Of a DNA stretch of 32,708 bases, positions 25,982 to 32,708 are shown one piece after another. The position numbers were made by a program, and so were the translations under genes. The DNA comes from Pseudomonadota bacterium (GTDB taxonomy: Bacteria > Myxococcota_A > UBA796 > SXON01): the NCBI GenBank assembly GCA_005778355.1, contig SXON01000110.1:1-32708 (forward strand), given 5' to 3'. The notes under the pieces were generated by a model that was given only the letters and a program-made list of their open reading frames with translations, made no database searches and was not told the origin of the DNA. Numbering within the stretch: position 1 is the stretch's first letter; each line of letters opens with the position of its first letter.

Positions 25982-27271
25982 ATGGGCGGACACCTGCTCG
26001 TGGTGGGCATGGCGCGCAGTGGCGTGGCCGCGGCGAAGCTCGGCTTGCGCAAGGGCTTCCGCGTGGTGTGCACCGACCGTCGGCCCGACGCCCCCCAGGT
26101 GGAGGGCTGCGAGCACGTGTACGGCGAGCACCGGGCGGATGACTTCCTCGGCGCCGAGACGATCGTCGTGTCGCCCGGCGTGCCGGCGAGGATGCCACTG
26201 TTGCACGCCGCGATCAGCGCCGGCGTGCGTGCGGTGGGTGAACTTGCCTTCGCCGCCTCGTACCTTGACTGTCCGGTTCTCGCCGTGAGCGGCACCAACG
26301 GCAAGTCCACCACCACCCACCTGCTCGGCCAACTGATGAACCAGGGGGGTGTGCGCACCTTCACCGGCGGCAACATCGGGCTGCCCTTGTCGGAGGCGGT
26401 GGATGGTGGCTTCGAGTGCGCCGCCGTGGAGGTGTCGAGCTACCAGATGGAGTTGCCCGGGGCGTTCCGCCCCCGCGCGGCAGCGATCCTCAACCTCACG
26501 CCCGACCACCTCGAGCGCCATGGGACGATGGACAACTACGGTTCGCACAAGTGCCGGATGTTCGCCCGCATGGGACCCGACGATGCGGCCATCGTCCCAG
26601 CAGGCGACCCGCGACTGCGACGCCTCGCCGACGCCGAGCCCGGTCGCCGCTTGCTCCTCGGCTCCGCGCCCGGGGTGACCGTCACGGGCGAAACGCTCGA
26701 GTTGAATGGCGTGCACGATCCAGGGCCGGTGAGCATCAACGGCTTCACCCTGCCCGGGTCGCACAATCGTGACAACCTCGCCGCCGCCGTGCTCCTCGCC
26801 GTGTGTGGCGGCCTGTGGCGACACGACATCGCGGTGGCCTCGTTGCAGGGCCTGCCCCACCGGGTGGAGCTCGTCGGCGAGCGCGATGGCGTGCGCTTCA
26901 TCGACGACAGCAAAGCCACCAACGTGGAGTCCGCGCTCGCCGCCTACCTCGGCTGGACGGGCCCCTTCGTGGCCTTGCTCGGCGGCCAGGGCAAGGCCGG
27001 AGCCAACTACGACGCGCTGGTGGAGCCGCTCCGGCGGGCGCGCGCGGTCATCTGTCTCGGCGCCGAGGGGCCCGCGATCTACGCGGCGCTCCGGCGGGGC
27101 GAGGTGCACGCCGTCCTCGTGCCCGGGATGGCCGCCGCCGTGGCGGAGGCCCGAGGGCTCGCTCGGCCCGGCGATGCGGTGATCCTCTCGCCCGCCTGCG
27201 CCTCCTTCGACGAGTTCACCGATTTCGAGCACCGCGGCCGCGTGTTCCGCCAGCTCGCGCTAGACTATTGA
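25982..27271 (+). CDS. murD: UDP-MurNAc-L-Ala-D-Glu ligase MurD
   Basis: The 429-residue ligase adds D-glutamate to UDP-MurNAc-L-Ala. It starts with VVGMARSGVAAAK (dinucleotide-like fold) and has SPGVP, SGTNGKSTTTHLL (from 103), GGNIGLPL, EVSSYQME, NLTPDHLERHGTM, PHRVELV, DDSKATN and LSPACASFDEF. The start is 3 bases after the mraY stop. All Mur-ligase catalytic motifs are present. Confidence 0.96.
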   Translation: MGGHLLVVGMARSGVAAAKLGLRKGFRVVCTDRRPDAPQVEGCEHVYGEHRADDFLGAETIVVSPGVPARMPLLHAAISAGVRAVGELAFAASYLDCPVLAVSGTNGKSTTTHLLGQLMNQGGVRTFTGGNIGLPLSEAVDGGFECAAVEVSSYQMELPGAFRPRAAAILNLTPDHLERHGTMDNYGSHKCRMFARMGPDDAAIVPAGDPRLRRLADAEPGRRLLLGSAPGVTVTGETLELNGVHDPGPVSINGFTLPGSHNRDNLAAAVLLAVCGGLWRHDIAVASLQGLPHRVELVGERDGVRFIDDSKATNVESALAAYLGWTGPFVALLGGQGKAGANYDALVEPLRRARAVICLGAEGPAIYAALRRGEVHAVLVPGMAAAVAEARGLARPGDAVILSPACASFDEFTDFEHRGRVFRQLALDY

Positions 27272-27288
27272 CAGGTCAAGGACTGCCC

Positions 27289-28440
27289 ATGACGAACCCT
27301 GCCGCGACCGCTCCTCGCCGCTACGACACTCCGCTGCTCGTGGCCGCCGTCCTGCTCCTCGCCTATGGCCTGGTGATGGTGTGGTCGGCCTCGGCCTTCG
27401 TGGCCGCAGAGGAAACCGAGAATCCCTACCACTTCGTGGTGCGCCAACTCATCGCCATTGGCGTGGGCCTCCCCCTCGCCGTGGGCGCGATGCTCCTGCC
27501 CTACCGGCAGCTCGATCGCTACGCGACCCATTTCTACATTTTCTCCCTGGCCTTGCTACCCGCCGTGTGGTTGCCCGGCCTCGGGCACAGCGCCAACGGT
27601 GCCACTCGCTGGTTTGGCGTGGGAGGTTTCAACTTCCAGCCGGCCGAGCTCGCCAAGTTCGCGGTGCTCGTAGCCCTGGCCTCGTTCCTGCACAAGCGCC
27701 GCGCCGAGCTCCACGACTGGAAGAACGTGCTCATCCCCTCGGTGCTGATGGTCGCGGCCCCGCTCGGCTTCATCATCGCCCAGCCCGACTTCGGGAGCAC
27801 CGCGATCATCGCGCTCCTGTGCGGCGTGATGGTGTTCTTCGCGGGTCTACGCCTGCGATGGATGGTCACCGGCGGCACCGTGCTCACCTCGCTTCTGGGC
27901 CTGGTGATGGTGCTCGAGCCCTACCGCCGGGAGCGCCTCACGAGCTTTCTCGACCCGTTCGCGAACTGCGCCGGTTCGGGCTACCAGGTGTGCGAGTCCT
28001 TGTTGGCATTGCACCACGGCGGCCTCTGGGGACAGGGCCTGGGTGATGGCGTGGCCAAGCTCTTGTACCTGCCAGAGCCCTACAACGACTTCATCGCGGC
28101 GGTGCTCGGCGAGGAGCTCGGCATCCTCGGCTTCGCGGTGCTCACTGGGCTCTATGCCTTCGTGGCCTGGCGTGGCATGGAGATTGCTCGCAATGCCCGC
28201 GACATGTTCGGCTCCTTGCTCGCCTCCACCTTCACCGTGATGATCGTGGGACAGGCCTGCCTCAACCTCGGCGTCGTGCTCGGCGTGGTGCCGCCCAAGG
28301 GCCTGGTGTTGCCCTTCGTGTCGTACGGTGCCAGCGCGATGATGGTGAACATGGCGGCGATCGGCGTCTTGTTGTCGATCAGCGCCGAGGCCCGCCAGGA
28401 GGAGCCCTCCGCGGTTCCGTCTGGGCTGGCGGGGGCCTAG
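27289..28440 (+). CDS. ftsW: Septal peptidoglycan polymerase FtsW
   Basis: The 383-residue SEDS-family membrane protein is a glycosyltransferase that works with FtsI. It has LLLAYGLVMVWSAS, HSANGATRWFGVGGFNFQPAEL, QPDFGSTAII, SGYQVCESLLALHHGGLWGQGLG, KLLYLPEPYNDFIAAVLGEELG and PPKGLVLPFVSYGASAMMVN, all family hallmarks. The ATG at 27289 has AAGGA 6 bases upstream. An inverted TTGAC-AG-GTCAA lies at 27268-27279 over the murD stop. murC follows after 3 bases, where murG would normally be found. Confidence 0.95.
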   Translation: MTNPAATAPRRYDTPLLVAAVLLLAYGLVMVWSASAFVAAEETENPYHFVVRQLIAIGVGLPLAVGAMLLPYRQLDRYATHFYIFSLALLPAVWLPGLGHSANGATRWFGVGGFNFQPAELAKFAVLVALASFLHKRRAELHDWKNVLIPSVLMVAAPLGFIIAQPDFGSTAIIALLCGVMVFFAGLRLRWMVTGGTVLTSLLGLVMVLEPYRRERLTSFLDPFANCAGSGYQVCESLLALHHGGLWGQGLGDGVAKLLYLPEPYNDFIAAVLGEELGILGFAVLTGLYAFVAWRGMEIARNARDMFGSLLASTFTVMIVGQACLNLGVVLGVVPPKGLVLPFVSYGASAMMVNMAAIGVLLSISAEARQEEPSAVPSGLAGA

Positions 28441-28443
28441 CGT

Positions 28444-29826
28444 ATGTTCCGCGGCAAGTTCCGTCGCATCCACTTCGTCGGCATCGGCGGCTCCGGCATG
28501 TCCGGCATCGCCGAGGTGCTCATCACCATGGGCTTTACCGTCACCGGGAGCGACATGAAGCGCTCGGCGGTGGTGGAGCGCCTCTGCAAGCTCGGCGCGG
28601 TGGTACACCCGGGGCACGAGGCTGCGAACGTCACCGGCGCCGACGTGGTCGTCCGGTCCACCGCCATTCGGGACGACAACCCGGAGATCGTGGCGGCCCA
28701 CGCGGGGAAGATCCCCGTCATTCCCCGCGCCGAGATGCTCGCAGAGCTGATGCTCCTGAATTATGGCATCGCCATCGCGGGCACGCACGGCAAGACCCCG
28801 CCGACGTCGATGGTGGCGCGGTGCTTGCACTCCGCCGGCCTCGATCCCACCGTGGTGATCGGGGGACGCCTCGACAGCTTTGGTTCCAGCGCGCGCCTCG
28901 GCCAGGGCGAGCATCTCGTGGCCGAGGCCGACGAGAGCGATGGCAGCTTCCTCTTGCTCGACCCCACCGTGGCGGTGATCACCAACATCGACCCGGAACA
29001 CATGGAGCACTGGGGCGAGTTCGATCGGCTCGTCGACGGCTTCGTCAGCTTCGCCAACAAGGTGCCCTTCTACGGCTTTGCCTGCGTGTGTCTCGACCAC
29101 CCGGTGGTGCAGCGGTGTTTGCCCCGGCTGCGTCGACGGGTGATCACCTACGGTTCCGGTGCGCAGGCCGACTACCGCCTCGATCGGCTGCGTGCCGATG
29201 GGCGCAGCCTCACCTTCCGGGCCTGGCGGGGCGACACCGAGCTCGGCGAGATCAACCTGCATCAGCCGGGACGTCACAATGCCTTCAATGCGCTGGCCGC
29301 CGTCGCGGTGGGCATTGAGCTCGACCTCAGCTTCGCACAGGTGTCGAAGGGCCTCGAGGGTTTCACAGGGGTGGATCGCCGCTTCTCCCAGCGGGCCGAC
29401 GTGGGCGGGGTCCTGGTGATCGACGACTACGGGCACCACCCGGTGGAGATCCAGGCCACGCTCTCGGCCGCCGCGGAGGGCTACGAGGGGCGCCGCATCG
29501 TGGCGGTTTTCCAGCCGCACCGCTACTCCCGGGTGGCCTCGCTGAAAGATGACTTTTGCCGCGCGTTCAACGCGGCGGCCGTGGTGGTGGTCGTGCCGGT
29601 CTACGCGGCCGGCGAGCTGCCCATCGAGGGGGCCACTCAGGAGGCGCTGGTGCAGGGGCTGGTTGACCATGGCCACCGCGGTGTCGTGACCGCGCCCTCG
29701 GTCGATGGCGCCGTCGACGTGCTGGAGTCGCTGGTTCGCCCTGGTGACATCGTGATTACCCTCGGCGCCGGCGACGTGAACCGGGCCTGTGGCGCGCTCG
29801 CCGATCGCCTCGCCGCGCGCGGCTAG
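28444..29826 (+). CDS. murC: UDP-MurNAc-L-alanine ligase MurC
   Basis: The 460-residue ligase adds L-alanine to UDP-MurNAc. It has IHFVGIGGSGMSGIAEVL (9-26), GTHGKT (113-118), EADESDGSFL, NIDPEHMEHWG, HNAFNALAAVAV, DRRFSQ, DDYGHHPVEI, FQPHRYSR and LGAGDVN. The P-loop lysine K117 and T118 are intact, but the next residues are Pro-Pro (codons 28798-28803) where the family has Thr-Thr. All other motifs are normal, so it is probably functional. It starts 3 bases after ftsW and ends 3 bases before the MurB-like gene. Confidence 0.95.
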   Translation: MFRGKFRRIHFVGIGGSGMSGIAEVLITMGFTVTGSDMKRSAVVERLCKLGAVVHPGHEAANVTGADVVVRSTAIRDDNPEIVAAHAGKIPVIPRAEMLAELMLLNYGIAIAGTHGKTPPTSMVARCLHSAGLDPTVVIGGRLDSFGSSARLGQGEHLVAEADESDGSFLLLDPTVAVITNIDPEHMEHWGEFDRLVDGFVSFANKVPFYGFACVCLDHPVVQRCLPRLRRRVITYGSGAQADYRLDRLRADGRSLTFRAWRGDTELGEINLHQPGRHNAFNALAAVAVGIELDLSFAQVSKGLEGFTGVDRRFSQRADVGGVLVIDDYGHHPVEIQATLSAAAEGYEGRRIVAVFQPHRYSRVASLKDDFCRAFNAAAVVVVVPVYAAGELPIEGATQEALVQGLVDHGHRGVVTAPSVDGAVDVLESLVRPGDIVITLGAGDVNRACGALADRLAARG

Positions 29827-29829
29827 ACG

Positions 29830-30588
29830 ATGGGTTGGCCCGGTCGCGAGGAGGAGCCCATCGCCCGGCACGTGCCGCTGCGGGCCTGTCCGGGCGCCTT
29901 CGAGCGGTGGGTGGTGGTGGACAGCGAGGAGGAGCTGGTCGCCACGATCCGGGCCGCGCGGGCGGAGAAGTTGCCTGTCCGCGCCGTGTTGCCCTTCGCC
30001 GACAGCCTGCCTCCCGAGGGGGGTCTCGGGGGACTGTTCCTCCGGCTCGGTCGCGACTTCGAGGACATTCGTGAGGTCGATGACTTGCTCGATGTCGGCG
30101 CGGCCTGCCCGCTCGCCTGTGTCGGCCGTCGGCGCGGCTTCGAGGCCTTGGCTCGTGCCGGGGGCGCGGTGGGCGACGCCGTCGACGAGGGTTGGCTTCG
30201 ACCCTGGGTGGCGGGCCTGCGGCGGTTCAAGGGACGAGGACTGGAAGACCTCACTGAGCTCGAGCCTGATCCGAAGGCGCTGGTGACGCGCGTTCGATTG
30301 CGGCCGGGTGGCAAGCTCCTCCCTGTGCGCGCGGGGACGATGTTTCGCGAGCCCGGCAAGCGTGGCGTGGATTTGCGGGCGCTCCTGTCTCGGGCCGGCG
30401 TGTCCGGTGTGCGCCTGCACGGGGCCTCGCTCGCCGACGACGACCCGGCGGTGCTGGTCAACCGAGGCGAGGCCTCGCCTCGGCAGATGCGTTTGCTCGT
30501 GGAGGCGGTGCGCGAACGCGTGCACGTGGCCACGGGCGTGGAACTGGAAGTCCGATTGTTGCCCCCGGGACGGGGCGGGAGGTTGTGA
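29830..30588 (+). CDS. Degenerate MurB-like protein (probable non-catalytic)
   Basis: This 252-residue protein occupies the murB slot between murC and ddl. Its C-terminal part matches MurB well: AGTMFREPGKRGVDLRALL, then GVSGVRLHGASLADDDPAVLVNRG, then a final helix and GVELEVRLLPPG. Its N-terminal part keeps the layout (EEELVATIRAAR, LPVRAV, LDVGAACPL) but the FAD-binding GGGSN-type segment reads LPFADS, and the GxxGxxGGAxxxNxGAYG region is replaced by GGAVGDAVDEGWLRPWV. The catalytic Ser of AGSxFKNP is Thr, and Lys-Asn is Arg-Glu. True MurB proteins are about 300 residues. The frame is intact and couples to ddl, so it is not a simple pseudogene. It may be a structural or regulatory remnant. 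Confidence 0.78.
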   Translation: MGWPGREEEPIARHVPLRACPGAFERWVVVDSEEELVATIRAARAEKLPVRAVLPFADSLPPEGGLGGLFLRLGRDFEDIREVDDLLDVGAACPLACVGRRRGFEALARAGGAVGDAVDEGWLRPWVAGLRRFKGRGLEDLTELEPDPKALVTRVRLRPGGKLLPVRAGTMFREPGKRGVDLRALLSRAGVSGVRLHGASLADDDPAVLVNRGEASPRQMRLLVEAVRERVHVATGVELEVRLLPPGRGGRL

Positions 30589-31520
30589 TGGTTGACAAGT
30601 CAAACGCACGCGTGGGCGTGCTCATGGGCGGCATCTCGCCCGAGCGCCCGATCTCGATGAAGTCCGGGGCGGCGGTGTCGCGGGCCCTGCGCGCGCGAGG
30701 TTGGACCGTGGTCGATATCGACGTGGGCCGCGATCTGCCGGCACAGTTGCTCGCCAACCGGGTGACGCACGCATGGCTTGCTTTGCACGGCCCGCTCGGG
30801 GAAGACGGATGCGTGCAGGGCCTGCTCGAAGTGATGCGGATCCCCTACACGGGGAGCAACGTGCGCGGCAGCGCCATCGCGATGGACAAGATCGCCACCA
30901 AGCGATGCCTGCACGACACCGGCATCCCGATGGCGAAGGACCGGACCTGGCGGCGCGGGGAGGAGTTCCCCGAAGGCCTGACGTTTCCGGCGATGGTGAA
31001 GACCCCAGAGGGGGGTTCCACGCTCGGCATCCGCAAGGTTCACGACGCGGCCGAGCTCGAGTCCGGCCTCCTGTATTGCCTCGACTTCGCGCAGGAAGTG
31101 CTGATTGAGCAGTTCATCGAGGGCTACGAGATCACCGTTGCGGTGCTCGAGGGCACGCCGCTGCCGGTGGTGAAGATCGAGCCGCTCAACGAAATCTTCG
31201 ACTTCGCGGCCAAGTACGAGAAGGGGAAGACCCGCTACCTGGTGCCGGCGCCCATCCCCGAGTCCGTGGCCGCGCGCGCGCAGGACTACGCCCGCATCGC
31301 CTACACGGTGCTCGGCCTCTCGGGCGTGGCCCGCGCCGACTTCATCGTCGACGCCGAGGGCACCCCCTGGTTCCTCGAGATCAACACGCTCCCGGGCATG
31401 ACGGAAACCTCGCTGTCGCCGATGGCGGCCGGGCAGGTGGGCATGAGCTTCGAAGACCTCGTTGAGCGCCTGCTGCACGGCGCCCGTTGCCACGTGCCCG
31501 ACTTCGCCAAGAACAAGTAA
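30588..31520 (+). CDS. ddl: D-alanine--D-alanine ligase
   Basis: The 310-residue ATP-grasp ligase makes D-Ala-D-Ala for MurF. It has GVLMGGISPERPISMKSG (6-23), LHGPLGEDGCVQGLLE, IPYTGSNV, AMDKIATKRCL, EQFIEGYEITVAVLEG, TRYLVPAPI and FLEINTLPGMTETSL. The usual PxxEGSSxG glycine loop reads TPEGGSTLG. ATG 30588 overlaps the upstream stop by one base (TGATG) and has GGGAGG 5 bases upstream; GTG 30585 is an alternative. A TTGAC-AA-GTCAA dyad lies in codons 2-6. Confidence 0.95.
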   Translation: MVDKSNARVGVLMGGISPERPISMKSGAAVSRALRARGWTVVDIDVGRDLPAQLLANRVTHAWLALHGPLGEDGCVQGLLEVMRIPYTGSNVRGSAIAMDKIATKRCLHDTGIPMAKDRTWRRGEEFPEGLTFPAMVKTPEGGSTLGIRKVHDAAELESGLLYCLDFAQEVLIEQFIEGYEITVAVLEGTPLPVVKIEPLNEIFDFAAKYEKGKTRYLVPAPIPESVAARAQDYARIAYTVLGLSGVARADFIVDAEGTPWFLEINTLPGMTETSLSPMAAGQVGMSFEDLVERLLHGARCHVPDFAKNK

Positions 31521-31551
31521 CCGTCGCCTACAAAAAAGTTTTGCTCTTGCC

Positions 31552-31598
31552 TTGTCAAGAGGAGCGACATCCTGTATCTAGGAGAGGAGTCGATCTCC
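31552..31598 (+). promoter_or_regulatory. Candidate promoter and ribosome-site hairpin before ftsQ
   Basis: TTGTCA (31552-31557) and TATCTA (31575-31580) are 17 bases apart, a plausible sigma-70 promoter inside the cluster. GGAGAGGAG at 31581-31589 is the likely ribosome-binding site for the TTG at 31600, yet it would lie at the transcript start from this promoter. GGAGA (31581-31585) can pair with TCTCC (31594-31598). The 79-base gap 31521-31599 is one of only three long gaps in the cluster. Confidence 0.35.
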
Positions 31599-31599
31599 C

Positions 31600-32310
31600 T
31601 TGTCTCGCTACCTCCGCCCGATCCTGTGGTCTGTAGGTGCCGTCGCGGTGGCGGGGGCGCTGGCGTGGCTCTTGATGGTGTCGCCACACGTGCGCTACCG
31701 GCATCTCCGGGTGGTGGGTGCGGAGCGCGCCGAGGCAACGCACTTGCGTCACCTCGCCGATCTCCCACTCGGCGATCCCCTAGTGTTGCTCGACCTCGAC
31801 CGGGCCGCCTCGGGCGCGGAGCGTCACCCCTGGGTGGCGAGCGTCGAGGTGCGCCGCAGCTTCCCCGACACGGTCGTGCTCCAGGTGCGAGAGCGCGAGC
31901 CCGTGGCGATATTACAGTTGGATGGGCTATACCTGGTAGACGCGAGCGGCGAGCCCTTCGTGCGCGCCGTCGCTGGCGACCTCGACCATCCCTACCTCAC
32001 CGGCGTGTCGCCGAGCCTTGCGGCTGAGCAGCCGGAGGTTGCGCGCCGCGTGGTGCGCGAGGGCCTCGCGTGGCTCGGCGTGCTCCAAGACAAGGGCGGC
32101 ATTGCCGAGAGCGCCATCTCCGAGCTTCACTTCTCACAGCAATCCGGTTACACCATCATACTCCGCAATGGCGGGGAAGTGCTCCTCGGCTTCGCCGACC
32201 GCGAGCGCGCTTCCCGCCTCGCGCAGTTGGCGCGCAATGGGCTCGACCTCAACCGGCCCCACCGCGTCGACCTCGCCTCCGACCGTCTCGCGGTCGTTAC
32301 CCCTCTCTAG
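31600..32310 (+). CDS. ftsQ: Cell-division protein FtsQ
   Basis: The 236-residue protein has a short N-terminus, one membrane helix (about 7-27), a POTRA domain ([20 protein letters not shown], residues about 33-100) with [29 protein letters not shown], and a beta domain with [14 protein letters not shown]. FtsQ/DivIB links FtsL and FtsB to the divisome. The TTG start is unusual but the only one that fits the family N-terminus, with GGAGAGGAG about 10 bases upstream. ftsZ follows after 77 bases; ftsA is not present between them. Confidence 0.9.
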   Translation: MSRYLRPILWSVGAVAVAGALAWLLMVSPHVRYRHLRVVGAERAEATHLRHLADLPLGDPLVLLDLDRAASGAERHPWVASVEVRRSFPDTVVLQVREREPVAILQLDGLYLVDASGEPFVRAVAGDLDHPYLTGVSPSLAAEQPEVARRVVREGLAWLGVLQDKGGIAESAISELHFSQQSGYTIILRNGGEVLLGFADRERASRLAQLARNGLDLNRPHRVDLASDRLAVVTPL

Positions 32311-32387
32311 TCCCCCCGCCGTCTCCCTCCCCGCTCCCTCCTCAAACCTCCCCGGCCAAGCCGGACAGCTCCCCGCAGAGGCATCCC

Positions 32388-32708
32388 ATGATTGACATCG
32401 TCGAGAACGAACTCGTTGGCGCGCGCATCAAGGTCGTCGGCGTCGGTGGCGGCGGCGGCAACGCCGTCAACCACATGGTCAACTCCGGCCTCACCGGCGT
32501 GGAGTTCATCGCGCTGAACACCGACGCGCAAGACCTCAAGCGCTCGCTCGCTGGGCGTCGTTTCCAGCTCGGTGCGCAGCTCACCAAGGGCCTCGGCGCG
32601 GGTGCCGACCCCGAGGTGGGTCGCGAGGCGGCCCTGGAAGATCGCGACCGGGTGGCCGAGCTCCTCGCGGGCGCCGACATGGTGTGTGTCACCGCCGGCA
32701 TGGGTGGC
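32388..32708 (+). CDS. ftsZ: Cell-division GTPase FtsZ, N-terminal part (cut by window end)
   Basis: The first 107 residues are present. They include [17 protein letters not shown] (14-30), [29 protein letters not shown] and [12 protein letters not shown], the beginning of the tubulin-type GTP-binding signature, which runs out of the window. FtsZ forms the division ring. GAGG about 9 bases upstream of the ATG may serve as ribosome-binding site. The 77-base gap before it is C/T-rich on the transcribed strand, like the murE leader. Confidence 0.97.
   Translation, partial: MIDIVENELVGARIKVVGVGGGGGNAVNHMVNSGLTGVEFIALNTDAQDLKRSLAGRRFQLGAQLTKGLGAGADPEVGREAALEDRDRVAELLAGADMVCVTAGMGG

Noticed and set aside
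24659..27232. 857-residue open frame on the minus strand opposite murF, mraY and murD
   Set aside because: It lies fully antisense to three conserved mur genes and has low-complexity His/Arg/Gly composition.
27268..27288. Sigma-70 promoter before ftsW based on TTGACA at 27268
   Set aside because: No -10-like sequence occurs at a suitable distance; the -10 position would fall in the coding start.
27847..30609. 920-residue open frame on the minus strand opposite ftsW, murC and murB-like
   Set aside because: It is a GC-bias shadow of three well-supported genes; its protein is His/Arg/Gly/Ala-rich with no recognisable domain.

Overview
The window is high-GC, gene-dense bacterial DNA that best fits the Myxococcota or a related deltaproteobacterial lineage. 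The main reasons are a secreted protein with acidic metal-binding (MopE-type) repeats and a MYXO-CTERM-like tail (10303-12579), several sigma-54 promoter signatures, small Tad-pilus-type pseudopilin genes, and a compact division and cell wall (dcw) cluster with 1-8 bp gene overlaps. The lineage is inferred from protein features only; no 16S sequence is present. The MurE DNPR motif predicts meso-diaminopimelate peptidoglycan.

Left part (1-10.2 kb): the 3' end of a 5S rRNA and its terminator; a forward comM / DUF3006-like / recA operon behind a sigma-54-like element; a reverse dihydroorotase gene (pyrC) meeting recA tail to tail; a divergent degenerate alpha/beta-hydrolase; then a three-gene unit behind a full-consensus sigma-54 promoter: an alkyl-DHAP-synthase-like flavoprotein with an unexplained C-terminal extension, a small Fe-S protein, and a diacylglycerol-kinase-family lipid kinase. 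An HU gene with its own terminator and a standalone GTP cyclohydrolase II gene (ribA) follow.

Middle part (10.3-17.9 kb): a MopE-like lipoprotein with anchoring signals at both ends; three overlapping TadE/TadG-like genes with a sigma-54 element only about 12 nt before the expected transcript start; and a reverse operon smpB / VKOR-DsbA fusion / prmA / rsmE, which joins translation factors to a disulfide-forming membrane enzyme.

Right part (18.1 kb to the end): the dcw cluster mraZ-rsmH-ftsL-ftsI-murE-murF-mraY-murD-ftsW-murC-(murB-like)-ddl-ftsQ-ftsZ (ftsZ cut by the window end). Three departures from the usual order stand out. murG is absent between ftsW and murC. The murB position holds a shortened MurB-like protein that has lost its FAD-binding and catalytic signatures. 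ftsA is absent between ftsQ and ftsZ. The mraZ leader carries a strong hairpin directly before the start codon, and murE has a long C-rich leader without a Shine-Dalgarno sequence.

No mobile element, CRISPR array or tRNA was seen. All function calls are from reading protein motifs and gene order; no database search was run.
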